Below, in pieces: positions 36,369 through 44,306 of a stretch of 64,000 nucleotides of DNA. Both the position numbers and the translations under genes were made by a program. Source of the stretch: DAOTWY01 sp003696565 (GTDB taxonomy: Bacteria > Chloroflexota > Anaerolineae > Aggregatilineales > Phototrophicaceae). A model generated the notes under the pieces. The model saw nothing but the letters and a program-made list of their open reading frames with translations. It had not been told where the DNA came from and searched no databases. Numbering within the stretch: the first letter of the stretch is position 1; each line of letters begins with the position of its first letter. The stretch is from NCBI GenBank assembly GCA_034435635.1, contig DAOTWY010000059.1, positions 84,736-148,735 of the forward strand, read 5' to 3'.

Positions 36369-37349
36369 ATGATGCAGCGGATTGTTGGGCAATTACCCCC
36401 ATGGATGCATCCAGAACATCCTGTTCTGCGATATTTACTAGAAAATCGGCGTAGTGTGGATACAGCACGCGGGCGATGGACACGGGCGTTATTTATTATC
36501 TTGTTAGGGGGGATGTTGCTACTCATTGGCTACATCAATGCGAGCAATTTGTTTGAACAAAATCCCTTGGATTTGCCAATAAGCGAGATGCTATTTGAAA
36601 TGCTGTTTTTACCCACATTTATTTTACAAGTGGGGTTGCAGTTAACGGTGCTGCTGGTGACGATGAATGCCATTGGAGAAGAAAAGCGTCGTCAGGTATG
36701 GGATAGTTTACGTACAACAACTGACGGGGCGGCATTAGCCTTACGGACACGATGGGTGGCGGCTGTTTTTTACCGGATGCGTGGGGCTATGATAATTTTG
36801 CTTCTGGTACGCGCGATCTTGATAGGTGGCTTGTTATATGACCTGACAGCTTTTGAAGGCGAATATCTTAAATATCTAACCGGGGGCATTATACCGGATA
36901 CACCATTATTTTTAGAGGTCGTGTTATTGGCATTTACAATGACATCTAGCCTGCTGCTGCCGATTACCTCTCTTGGGGTTGATGCTGCCGTTGGTTTGTT
37001 AATCTCGACTTTTGTTCAGCAACGAACGTATGTGGTGTTGAGTCAAATTCTTTTAGTTGCGATCCGAGTCGCATTTGTTGGCGGGTTATTATTTGGCGTG
37101 GAGCAGTTTCGTGCTGGTGTGTTGGATTCACCAAATGCTTTATTGTGGGTGTTGCTATTTGTTTTTGCAGTTATGGGGGATTGGGGTCTGAGTTTTCTTT
37201 TTATGGGGTTTTATGGGCAACAAGTATGGGTATATGTACCCTATAGTATTTTCCTAGGGGCTGCCATGTTAGCTTTTGTAATTGCCCAAGCTATTTTAAT
37301 AGATTTAGTGCTTGCCTGGGCTATCCGACGAGCGGAATTGCAGGAATAG
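36369..37349 (+). CDS. Polytopic membrane protein, possibly ABC-2 permease-like
   Basis: I cannot name this protein with confidence. It has about eight hydrophobic segments in 326 residues, beginning at LFIILLGGMLLLIGYI (about 37-52), and one cytoplasmic segment MNAIGEEKRRQVWDSLRTTTDGAALALRTRW, which resembles the EEKRRGTW.SLL coupling region of ABC-2 permeases. No ATPase gene is adjacent. The start is ATG 36369 (or 36372), 2 nt after the addA stop. The final stop abuts the mgsA stop on the other strand. Transport is only a suggestion. Confidence 0.78.
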   Translation: MMQRIVGQLPPWMHPEHPVLRYLLENRRSVDTARGRWTRALFIILLGGMLLLIGYINASNLFEQNPLDLPISEMLFEMLFLPTFILQVGLQLTVLLVTMNAIGEEKRRQVWDSLRTTTDGAALALRTRWVAAVFYRMRGAMIILLLVRAILIGGLLYDLTAFEGEYLKYLTGGIIPDTPLFLEVVLLAFTMTSSLLLPITSLGVDAAVGLLISTFVQQRTYVVLSQILLVAIRVAFVGGLLFGVEQFRAGVLDSPNALLWVLLFVFAVMGDWGLSFLFMGFYGQQVWVYVPYSIFLGAAMLAFVIAQAILIDLVLAWAIRRAELQE

Positions 37350-37724
37350 TTATAGTGCTTTTTCTGAAATAATATATTCCGCGGTTGCCGGGTTGGTTGC
37401 TAATGGCACATTATGTGCATTGCAAATCCGCAATAGGCTTTGAATATCGGGGTCATGTGGATGCTTACCCAGCGGGTCAACAAAAAAGAATACTGCTGCA
37501 ATTTGCCCCTCTGCCACACGCGCAGCAATTTGAGCATCCCCACCAATAGGTCCTGATAACATACGTTCAACCGTTAACCCGCATTTTTCCTGTAAAAGTT
37601 CACCTGTTGTGCTGGTAGCGACCAGGTTATACCGTTGTAAAACGCTGATCTGTTGTAACGCAAATGCGACCATTTCTGCTTTTTTGCCATCATGTGCAAT
37701 GAGTGCAAGGGTTTTTTCTGGCAT
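37350..37724 (-). CDS. mgsA: Methylglyoxal synthase
   Basis: Converts dihydroxyacetone phosphate to methylglyoxal and phosphate, a bypass that relieves sugar-phosphate stress. The 124-residue product begins MPEKTLALIAHDGKK (His and Asp conserved) and contains TGELLQ, the phosphate site SGPIGGDAQIA and FFVDPLGKHPHDPDI, all typical. ATG 37724 has GGAG 6 nt upstream and gives the normal length; in-frame ATGs at 37736 and 37784 only add unrelated residues. The gene is the only minus-strand one between 29 and 40 kb and converges with the membrane-protein gene without any spacer. Confidence 0.93.
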   Translation of the reverse strand: MPEKTLALIAHDGKKAEMVAFALQQISVLQRYNLVATSTTGELLQEKCGLTVERMLSGPIGGDAQIAARVAEGQIAAVFFFVDPLGKHPHDPDIQSLLRICNAHNVPLATNPATAEYIISEKAL

Positions 37725-37810
37725 TGGATTCTCCATATCTATCAATGATTCATAATTGCCATAAGCATACCGCATCAGCGGCATTTCGACGAATGATGTA
37801 GAATCAATTT

Positions 37811-38587
37811 ATGCGCAGATTATTGTTATTTATAATCGGTATCGTGTTGGTAGGCGGATTAGTCTATTTAGTTGGAAATCTCGGTAGTCATCAGCCATCT
37901 GTGCGATTAATCAAAACGGCATTACCAACATTTAATCCGCAACCAATTTATGAAACATATTATCTGCTTGATCCAACAGTGTTGAATCAATTAGATATTC
38001 GGCTTAATCCCCAGGCATTCAATTTGCAACCTGTTGGGGTCTATTTGCCGCGTATGGGCAACTCACAATTTGACTTAACACAACCCACTGCCATCCCAAC
38101 GCCCTTACCATATCCTACAGGAGCACCCTTACCCATTCCATATTCCGCTGATAATCTACCCCCAACTGTAAATAATGCTGATCGAATTATCCCATATAAC
38201 GCGACGACGGACTGCGCTCCGTCTGGTAATCCAGTTGATGGGGTATTGACGCAACGGTTTCATGCTCGGCATAGTGGGATCGATATTGGTACCCCATTAG
38301 GTACACCGGTTTTAGCCACGCACAGCGGGGAAGTGACGTTTGCGGGTTGGAGTGATGTCGGATATGGTTATCTGGTCATTGTAGAGAGTGGCGTGTTTAT
38401 CACGTATTATGCGCATAATACGTCATTTAATGTATCTGAGGGGCAGTTGATTGGTAGGGGAAGTATTATTGCCTGGAGTGGTAGTACAGGGAACAGTACC
38501 GGTCCACATGTGCATTATGAAGTGCGTATCAATAATATTCCTGTTGACCCATTGACGTTTGAAAGTCGTGGTTTTACAACTTGCTAA
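37811..38587 (+). CDS. M23-family (LytM) metallopeptidase
   Basis: Probable peptidoglycan endopeptidase. An N-terminal TM/signal anchor (LLLFIIGIVLVGGLVYLVG) is followed by a Pro-rich extracytoplasmic linker (about 85-125) and a C-terminal LytM domain. The zinc ligands are seen at HSGIDIG (His154, Asp158) and HVHYE; YYAHN is the additional conserved His. No Shine-Dalgarno is visible; TAGAAT ends 6 nt before the ATG and could give a leaderless transcript, though no -35 supports it. The downstream kinase starts 14 nt after the stop, so both may be co-transcribed. Confidence 0.9.
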   Translation: MRRLLLFIIGIVLVGGLVYLVGNLGSHQPSVRLIKTALPTFNPQPIYETYYLLDPTVLNQLDIRLNPQAFNLQPVGVYLPRMGNSQFDLTQPTAIPTPLPYPTGAPLPIPYSADNLPPTVNNADRIIPYNATTDCAPSGNPVDGVLTQRFHARHSGIDIGTPLGTPVLATHSGEVTFAGWSDVGYGYLVIVESGVFITYYAHNTSFNVSEGQLIGRGSIIAWSGSTGNSTGPHVHYEVRINNIPVDPLTFESRGFTTC

Positions 38588-38601
38588 TTAGGGATAATGC
38601 T

Positions 38602-40818
38602 ATGTTTATTTCAATTCGTTGGCGTTTAACATCACCATTGTTCTTAGTTGTCTTGATAATATTTAGTTTAGGTGCATTTGTTCTGGCGCGGAATTTAGCA
38701 AATGGTGTGCGGATTTCACAAGAAAATTTATTACTAAAAACTAGCCAAACAATAACAGAGCGTGCCACACAGTTGTATGAAACGTATTTTAATGTCGCTC
38801 AGTCGGTGGCGTTTACAATGTCTGTGCCAGATGCAGTGATTGCCAACGACCCGCAAACACTTAAACCAATTTTAGAATCATACGCTCGTCTCAACGATTT
38901 GGATAGCATTATTGTCACCAATAGCGAAGGACAAGAAATACTTGGTATTCAACGAGTTAACCTCGCTGATGTAACAGATTATGCCGTAAACACTGGAACA
39001 GATTTAAGTCGAGAACCTATTTTACGCGCTATCTTGAACGAAACATTAGATGAAACATCCGGGTTTATGTTAACGCCCAGTGGCATGATGATCTTTACAG
39101 CTGTTCCGATCTTTCAGGGGGATTTATTTTCAGGGGTTGTCTTAGTTGGGCAAAATTTGGATACATTCCTACAAAATTTGCAGAACAGTGTCATGGTGGA
39201 TTTAGCGTTTTACAGTGTAGATGGTCATTTGATTCAAACAACGCTACAGCGTGATCCATCTTGGCTTGCTTTAGATTCAGCAGTATTTAACCAGGCATTA
39301 AATGCCACCAATCAAATCCCTTTACGAACATTTGATATTGAAACAGACACGTATCAAGCGACTTATCAGCCATTTCAGTTTGGCGGTAACACACTTGGCG
39401 TTGTAGGGGTATTCATGCGTGATAACATCCCCTATGTGACTGAAACAGGTAAGCAGATCACGGCACTAATGGCAGCGGCGTTGATGGGGTTTGGTGTCAC
39501 GGCGGTATTTGTTGGGGCAAGCTATTATGCACGGCAAGCTGAAAAAATTACAGATGTCGCGCAGGAACTAACAACCGGAAAACGAACAGTCCGCACAAAT
39601 ATGTCACCCACTGACGAAATCAGTGCGGTTGGGCACGCATTAGATCAATATGCAGATTATGTGCAAACCCGTGAAGATGAAATGATTCGAGAAATGCGTC
39701 GCCAGCGACGGGAATTTGCTCATGTTATAAAGGTCATACAATCCCTACCGGATGGCGTAATTGTACAAGATACAAGTGGGCGTGTGATTTTGATGAATGA
39801 CATGGCTCGAACATTGCTAGGAACACAACGCATTTTCAGTGGTGGGGATTTTGATGAACTAACTCAACAAGTGCCAGATGTGTTAGGAAAAGCATTGGCA
39901 CCTGGTTTATATGCCTTAGGAGACCCTCACCGCTTAACCTTGGATGAGCGCATTTTACAAATACAGGTTGCTGCTATTGTTTCATCTACAGATCGTCGAT
40001 TGGGAACAGTCATGATGCTACGAGATATTTCAGATCAGGTTCGTAAGGAGGGCGAACGTGATGCAATGTTCCAACGATTGGCTTGGGATATTCAACAACC
40101 ATTAGCACAACTTGGACGGTTAGGCATGACCAGCAAAAACGATATGATGCAGGCATTTGCGCGGCAAGTTGTTAAGCAGGCAGTTGCCTTACAACGCATG
40201 ATTATAGATATGCGAGAGATGGCGGTAGTGGATTCTGGCAGTGTGCAACGCCGACAGCAACCACTACCCCTAGAGACGTTGATTTGGTCTATTGCCAATG
40301 AATGGCGGCAAATTGCTGCTGCTAATGATTTAACAATGCACGTCATGATCGAAAAACGTGGTTTATTTGTTTTAGGGGATGAAAAACGATTGCGTTGGGC
40401 GATCGGCAATATTATCGATAACGCCATTAAATACACGCTTCCCGGTGGCGCGCTGACTCTGGAAATTAAGCCTGATTCGGATGGTATGGCGAACTTACGG
40501 ATTCGAGATAATGGTGTAGGGATTTTGAAAGAAGAACGTAATTATATTTTCACGCGGTTTTATCGGGGGACACCAACTTCCCTAGATGGTCAGATCATTC
40601 GTGTGCCCGGAATGGGGCAAGGATTGTTTATTGCTCGTCAGATTATTGAAGCGCATGGTGGGACAATCAAACTGAAAAGCACACAAGGGGTTGGTACGGC
40701 TGTCTATCTATCGTTGCCTCTTACCTCAGGCTATGAAATCACATATCTTGAGGCGGATATGGAAGGGGAGACCGTGCGCTTACCGGAGAGTTTATTAACC
40801 AACTTAGATGAGATGTAG
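38602..40818 (+). CDS. Membrane sensor kinase with the phospho-histidine replaced by Trp
   Basis: A 738-residue sensor of histidine-kinase architecture: TM1 (about 12-31), extracytoplasmic CACHE-like sensor (to about 282), TM2 (LMAAALMGFGVTAVFVGASYY), HAMP, PAS (SLPDGVIVQDTSGRVILMN), HisKA-like dimerisation domain and HATPase_c. The ATPase N-box (NIIDNAIKYT), G1 (DNGVGI) and G2 (GMGQGLFIAR) are intact. The H-box reads RLAWDIQQPLAQL where its relative at 25799 has TAISHELKTPMTV, so Trp495 stands in for His. The protein cannot autophosphorylate in the normal way. ATG 38602 has AGGGA upstream, and a terminator follows. It may act as an allosteric partner of another kinase. Confidence 0.92.
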   Translation: MFISIRWRLTSPLFLVVLIIFSLGAFVLARNLANGVRISQENLLLKTSQTITERATQLYETYFNVAQSVAFTMSVPDAVIANDPQTLKPILESYARLNDLDSIIVTNSEGQEILGIQRVNLADVTDYAVNTGTDLSREPILRAILNETLDETSGFMLTPSGMMIFTAVPIFQGDLFSGVVLVGQNLDTFLQNLQNSVMVDLAFYSVDGHLIQTTLQRDPSWLALDSAVFNQALNATNQIPLRTFDIETDTYQATYQPFQFGGNTLGVVGVFMRDNIPYVTETGKQITALMAAALMGFGVTAVFVGASYYARQAEKITDVAQELTTGKRTVRTNMSPTDEISAVGHALDQYADYVQTREDEMIREMRRQRREFAHVIKVIQSLPDGVIVQDTSGRVILMNDMARTLLGTQRIFSGGDFDELTQQVPDVLGKALAPGLYALGDPHRLTLDERILQIQVAAIVSSTDRRLGTVMMLRDISDQVRKEGERDAMFQRLAWDIQQPLAQLGRLGMTSKNDMMQAFARQVVKQAVALQRMIIDMREMAVVDSGSVQRRQQPLPLETLIWSIANEWRQIAAANDLTMHVMIEKRGLFVLGDEKRLRWAIGNIIDNAIKYTLPGGALTLEIKPDSDGMANLRIRDNGVGILKEERNYIFTRFYRGTPTSLDGQIIRVPGMGQGLFIARQIIEAHGGTIKLKSTQGVGTAVYLSLPLTSGYEITYLEADMEGETVRLPESLLTNLDEM

Positions 40819-40823
40819 TGGAC

Positions 40824-40851
40824 ATAGGGCGAAGGTGGGTATTCGCCCTAT
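40824..40851. terminator. Bidirectional terminator between sensor gene and cytochrome gene
   Basis: ATAGGGCGAA (40824-40833) pairs perfectly with TTCGCCCTAT (40842-40851) over an 8-nt loop, followed by CTCTTATCTT. The genes on both sides converge on it. Confidence 0.85.
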
Positions 40852-40868
40852 CTCTTATCTTAATCAGT

Positions 40869-41549
40869 TTATTCACTAGGGAGGCTGAGCAGATATGACA
40901 CAATATCGTATAGCTCTGTTTCAGAAAAAACATCTGCATAACCAACTGGCATCACGCCATCGCTAAAGCCTTCTACAACATATTCGTGTGGGTTGACGAT
41001 AGAATGATACAAATACACTGGGGCTGGCATCCCAGGAATACGTTCCGCTGCGCGATCTGGCAAACCAAGCATTCCGGGTCCAACACCGGCTTCTGCACTT
41101 TGGACATTATGGCAAACACTACAAGCCCAATCGCCTGAATTTCCACCTGCCATTGCGACGGTGTAAGTCGTGTTAAATAAGGTTTCACCGCGTGTTGGGC
41201 TGCCACTTTCTACAAAAAATAAGATGAGTTCATCATCGGCTGTTAGCTGATATTCTCCGGCTGTTTCACCTTCTGCAGGCATCTCCTCGGTTGGCTCGGG
41301 GGTAGGTGATGGTGGAACGAGCGTTGGCGTAGCAGTTGGTGGTTCTGGCGTGGCAGTTGGCGGCTGTGGTGTGTTGGTTGGTGCCTGAACAACGTTAGTT
41401 TCCTCACCATCACTATGACTTGTTTCATCGGTATTATGTGCAGACTCAGCTGCTAATGTCGCTGAATTAGGAACTGGCTCTGCCACAGTGCCACAGGCAG
41501 CGATTATGATCCCTACTAGAATTAAAACGATAAAATATTTGATATTCAT
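40869..41549 (-). CDS. Monohaem cytochrome c lipoprotein
   Basis: Extracytoplasmic electron carrier attached to the membrane by lipid. The lipobox is IIAAC (Cys19). A stalk of about 50 residues rich in Thr and Pro (QAPTNTPQPPTATPEPP) carries a small class I cytochrome domain with haem-binding CSVCH (Cys143, Cys146, His147) and a likely distal Met in DGVMPVGY. ATG 41549 with AGGA upstream begins the signal peptide; an earlier ATG adds 12 residues with no function. The gene is alone; no oxidase or other redox gene is in the window, so its partners are unknown. Confidence 0.9.
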   Translation of the reverse strand: MNIKYFIVLILVGIIIAACGTVAEPVPNSATLAAESAHNTDETSHSDGEETNVVQAPTNTPQPPTATPEPPTATPTLVPPSPTPEPTEEMPAEGETAGEYQLTADDELILFFVESGSPTRGETLFNTTYTVAMAGGNSGDWACSVCHNVQSAEAGVGPGMLGLPDRAAERIPGMPAPVYLYHSIVNPHEYVVEGFSDGVMPVGYADVFSETELYDIVSYLLSLPSE

Positions 41550-41618
41550 AACATCCTCATTTTTCTGATACACTAGTTTGTACATTTTAGCGCAATCAGT
41601 CCGTTAAATAAAGCTACA

Positions 41619-41647
41619 TTGACGTGCCAATGCGCTTTGGTTACAAT
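41619..41647 (+). promoter_or_regulatory. Promoter of miaB
   Basis: TTGACG (41619-41624), a 17-nt spacer and TACAAT (41642-41647) make a strong match 40 nt before the ATG. The leader lacks a clear Shine-Dalgarno sequence. Confidence 0.65.
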
Positions 41648-41686
41648 GAGTTGACCTTGTAACATTAAAGACTGAGTATTGTTGTT

Positions 41687-43069
41687 ATGGATTATCATAT
41701 CTGGACCTTTGGTTGTCAGATGAACACCGCTGACTCTCAGCGATTAGCTTCTGAACTTGAGCGGATGGGGCATCGCGCTACAGATAACCCCGATGAGGCG
41801 GATATTCTGGTGGTGAATACTTGCGTTGTGCGCCAAAGTGCAGAAGATAAGGCGATGAATCGCTTGATGTTATTGCGCTCACTCAAAGAAAAACAGCCCG
41901 ATAAAGTTATCGGCGTGATGGGCTGTATGGTTGGTGTGCGTGATCCGCTTCATATGCGTAAGAAACTTCCTTTTGTGGATGTGTTTTTGCCGCCATCTGA
42001 ACCTGCCCCGATGATCCAATTTTTGAAGGATCGTATGACAGAGGCAGAATTGCGAGATTATGAAGCTAAGCAGCGAGCGCAACGGGATTTAATTCAAGAT
42101 GGTGACTTGATTTTGCCGATTCAAGAACAGCAAAACCTGGTGAGTGCCCATGTGCCGGTGGTTTATGGTTGTTCTCATGCTTGTAGCTTTTGCATTATTC
42201 CTTTCCGCCGGGGGGTGGAACGCAGTCGTAGTGTTGGGGAAATCGTCGCACATGTTCGCAGTTTGGCATTACAAGGTGTTAAAGAAGTCACCTTGCTAGG
42301 GCAAATTGTGGATCGCTATGGTAAAGATATCCCAGATGGTCCTGATTTGGCGGATTTGCTGCGCATTGTCCATTCTGTGGCAGAAGAGACAGGCTTGCTG
42401 CGTATTCGCTTTTTGACGAGCCATCCAAACTGGATGACAGATAAGCTGTTGGATACAGTGGCAGAACTACCACGTGTGATGCCACATATTGAAGTACCAG
42501 TACAAGCTGGTAACGATGTTGTCCTTCAAAACATGAAACGCGGTTATACCAATCAACAATATCGTGACCTTATCCAGCGAATTCGTGAGCGTATTCCAAA
42601 TGTTGCTATCAATACCGATATTATCGTCGGCTTTTGTGGTGAAACAGAAGAACAATTTATGGATACGTATCAGCTTTTGGCTGATCTTAAGTTGGATAAG
42701 GCGCATCTAGCACGCTATAGCCCACGCCCGCATACGGTTAGTGAACGCCGTATGGTGGATGATGTGCCAGAAGAAGAAAAGAAGCGTCGTCATCAATTGT
42801 TGGAAGAATTGCAAGCCCAGGTTGTCGCGGAAATCAACAGTCAGTATTTAGGGCAAACGGTTGAGGTTCTTGTAGAAGATCAACACAAGGGGAAGTGGCG
42901 CGGGCGCACCCCACAAAATAAATTGGTCTTTTTTGAAGACTCAAATCACGATTGGTATGGTAAACTAGCAGAAGTGGAAATAACCTGGACAGGACCTTGG
43001 AGTATGCAAGGGCGGTTGCCACAAGAGGAACCGAACCAAAATCAACCTTTAATCATACTTTCAAGCTAA
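41687..43069 (+). CDS. miaB: tRNA-2-methylthio-N6-dimethylallyladenosine synthase
   Basis: Radical-SAM methylthiotransferase that adds the 2-methylthio group at A37 of tRNAs reading UNN codons. The N-terminal UPF0004 domain has three Fe-S cysteines (FGCQMNTADS, NTCVVRQSAE, GVMGCM). The radical-SAM domain has CSHACSFC (C-x3-C-x2-C) and RRGVERSR, and a C-terminal TRAM domain starts near TVEVLVE. At 460 residues it is of normal length. I call miaB rather than mtaB or rimO because of the N-terminal motif FGCQMN and the IPFRRGVERSR signature. The gene appears to have its own promoter and stands alone. Confidence 0.92.
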   Translation: MDYHIWTFGCQMNTADSQRLASELERMGHRATDNPDEADILVVNTCVVRQSAEDKAMNRLMLLRSLKEKQPDKVIGVMGCMVGVRDPLHMRKKLPFVDVFLPPSEPAPMIQFLKDRMTEAELRDYEAKQRAQRDLIQDGDLILPIQEQQNLVSAHVPVVYGCSHACSFCIIPFRRGVERSRSVGEIVAHVRSLALQGVKEVTLLGQIVDRYGKDIPDGPDLADLLRIVHSVAEETGLLRIRFLTSHPNWMTDKLLDTVAELPRVMPHIEVPVQAGNDVVLQNMKRGYTNQQYRDLIQRIRERIPNVAINTDIIVGFCGETEEQFMDTYQLLADLKLDKAHLARYSPRPHTVSERRMVDDVPEEEKKRRHQLLEELQAQVVAEINSQYLGQTVEVLVEDQHKGKWRGRTPQNKLVFFEDSNHDWYGKLAEVEITWTGPWSMQGRLPQEEPNQNQPLIILSS

Positions 43070-43216
43070 CTTCTGTTGCATAGGTTCATGGTACACGTTA
43101 TACTACTTTACGGTAGAGTAATCTATAATTGATTTTCGATAAATTGTAGCTAAATGCTGCTAAGTCTGCTAAACTTGCTTTAGTGCGGAAACCATTAGGT
43201 TACTCCCAATAACGTA

Positions 43217-43255
43217 ATGAGCGTAAAATATCAACAATGAATTGATAACGCTCAT
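43217..43255 (+). promoter_or_regulatory. Nested inverted repeat upstream of the V4R gene
   Basis: ATGAGCGT (43217-43224) pairs with ACGCTCAT (43248-43255), and inside it TATCAA (43229-43234) pairs with TTGATA (43242-43247). The two stems are separated only by AAAA on one side. There is no T-tract. It lies 77 nt before the start codon and could be an operator or leader hairpin. A TATAAT occurs at 43124-43129 further upstream. Confidence 0.5.
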
Positions 43256-43332
43256 GAAACAAGCTGTTAACATTTTGCCGTTTAGTGACGAACCACGGTT
43301 GGTCGTACTCACCGATTGGAGGATCAGGCACA

Positions 43333-43962
43333 ATGCCAGAAAAAAGCGGATTTTATTACCCCAATAAATTCGCCCGTATCACCATCGAGGCGATGGAAGA
43401 GATCATGGGGACCAACGGCTTAAACGCCATTCTCAACCTCGCAGGTCTGAGCAATCTGGTGGGTAACTACCCCCCGGATAACCTTGAAAAAGAATTCGAC
43501 TTTGCAGATTTTACTGCACTGATGGTTGGGTTAGAAGAAATGTATGGTCCTCGTGGCGGGCGCGGTTTAGCGTTACGTGCTGGTCGAGCAACCTTTGCAG
43601 ATGCCTTACGCGGTTTTGGTGCGTTAGCCGGTGTGGGTGATCTGGCATTTAAGGTGCTGCCTCTTAACGCCAAGTTGAAAATTGGTGTGCCAGCAATGGC
43701 GAACATCTTTAACCAATTTTCTGATCAAATTTCCAATGTTTATGAAGAAGGTACTGACCGGATTATCTATACATTGGAACGCTGCCCGATGTGCTGGGGA
43801 CGTAAAACAGACCGCCCAGTTTGCTTTGTAGGGCAGGGGCTATTACAAGAAGGGTTGCGCTGGGTTTCCGGTGGGCATGAATTTAAGGTTGACATGAGCC
43901 ATTGCATTGCCAAAGGCGATGAAATGGGTAAATATGTCATCTATAAAGAACCCATTGGTTAA
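43333..43962 (+). CDS. V4R (4-vinyl reductase)-domain protein
   Basis: A 209-residue soluble protein consisting of one V4R domain, a fold that binds small hydrophobic ligands in XylR/DmpR-type sensors and occurs in BchJ. The family pattern is seen in ADFTALMVGLEEMYGPRGGRGLALRAG and in the Cys-rich end RCPMCWGRKTDRPVC...SHCIAKGDE (Cys151, 154, 164, 191). The last Cys usual after the Gly-Asp motif is missing (GDEMGKYVI). GGAGGA lies 9 nt before ATG 43333; an in-frame ATG 48 nt earlier is less likely. The gene stands alone, with a terminator after it. Its ligand is unknown. Confidence 0.82.
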   Translation: MPEKSGFYYPNKFARITIEAMEEIMGTNGLNAILNLAGLSNLVGNYPPDNLEKEFDFADFTALMVGLEEMYGPRGGRGLALRAGRATFADALRGFGALAGVGDLAFKVLPLNAKLKIGVPAMANIFNQFSDQISNVYEEGTDRIIYTLERCPMCWGRKTDRPVCFVGQGLLQEGLRWVSGGHEFKVDMSHCIAKGDEMGKYVIYKEPIG

Positions 43963-43984
43963 GCCAAACCTATCATATAGACTG

Positions 43985-44023
43985 CAAGCCCATATCAAAA
44001 GCTAGTTATACAATATGGGCTTG
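43985..44023 (+). terminator. Terminator after the V4R gene
   Basis: CAAGCCCATAT (43985-43995) pairs perfectly with ATATGGGCTTG (44013-44023), loop of 17 nt, then TTTG. Confidence 0.7.
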
Positions 44024-44082
44024 TTTGTACAAGCACAATAGCCCCAGACAGCATTAGAATAACAGGGTAGGATGTGCCTATA

Positions 44083-44091
44083 TGGTATAAT
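44083..44091 (+). promoter_or_regulatory. Extended -10 promoter TGGTATAAT
   Basis: A perfect TATAAT at 44086-44091 is preceded by TGn, the extended -10 form. No -35 hexamer is visible. The start site would lie about 210 nt before the lipoprotein gene. Confidence 0.45.
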
Positions 44092-44254
44092 AGCCTATTG
44101 GGTAAGCCTTTCACAAAAGCCCCTAAATTATTCACTCTAAAAAATTAATCACACACTTGCTGTGTGGGGTAATTTACTTGTTTTTAAAGCACCTTATTCG
44201 GGTGTAGCATTGCATTCGTAGGGCAAACGCTTGTTTGTTTATCTCATCGCCTGA

Positions 44255-44263
44255 TGCTACAAT
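44255..44263 (+). promoter_or_regulatory. Possible second extended -10 element TGCTACAAT
   Basis: TACAAT (44258-44263) follows TGC and lies in the loop of a 6-bp inverted repeat (TGATGC 44252-44257, GCATCA 44264-44269), 44 nt before the lipoprotein ATG. Confidence 0.35.
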
Positions 44264-44306
44264 GCATCATGATACTTTCAACCACAATTCTTGGAGGAAA
44301 TGTGCG

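Larger units (their letters stand above)
43963..44306 (+). other. 344-nt intergenic region
   Basis: It holds the terminator of the V4R gene, an extended -10 promoter (44083-44091), and a second weak one (44255-44263) within a TGATGC/GCATCA inverted repeat. No open reading frame with a ribosome binding site and no tRNA cloverleaf were seen. The span of about 200 nt from the first promoter to the lipoprotein ATG is an unusually long leader for this window. Confidence 0.5.

Noticed and set aside
37350..37784. Methylglyoxal synthase beginning at 37784 or 37736
   Set aside because: ATG 37724 has GGAG at the right distance and gives the family's normal length.
43217..43240. A 7-codon leader peptide (MSVKYQQ) before the V4R gene
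   Set aside because: It has no ribosome binding site and lies within an inverted repeat that explains the sequence better.
43963..44306. A tRNA or small RNA gene in the 344-nt gap
   Set aside because: No cloverleaf, no conserved T-loop sequence and no terminated RNA between the promoter and the lipoprotein gene were seen.
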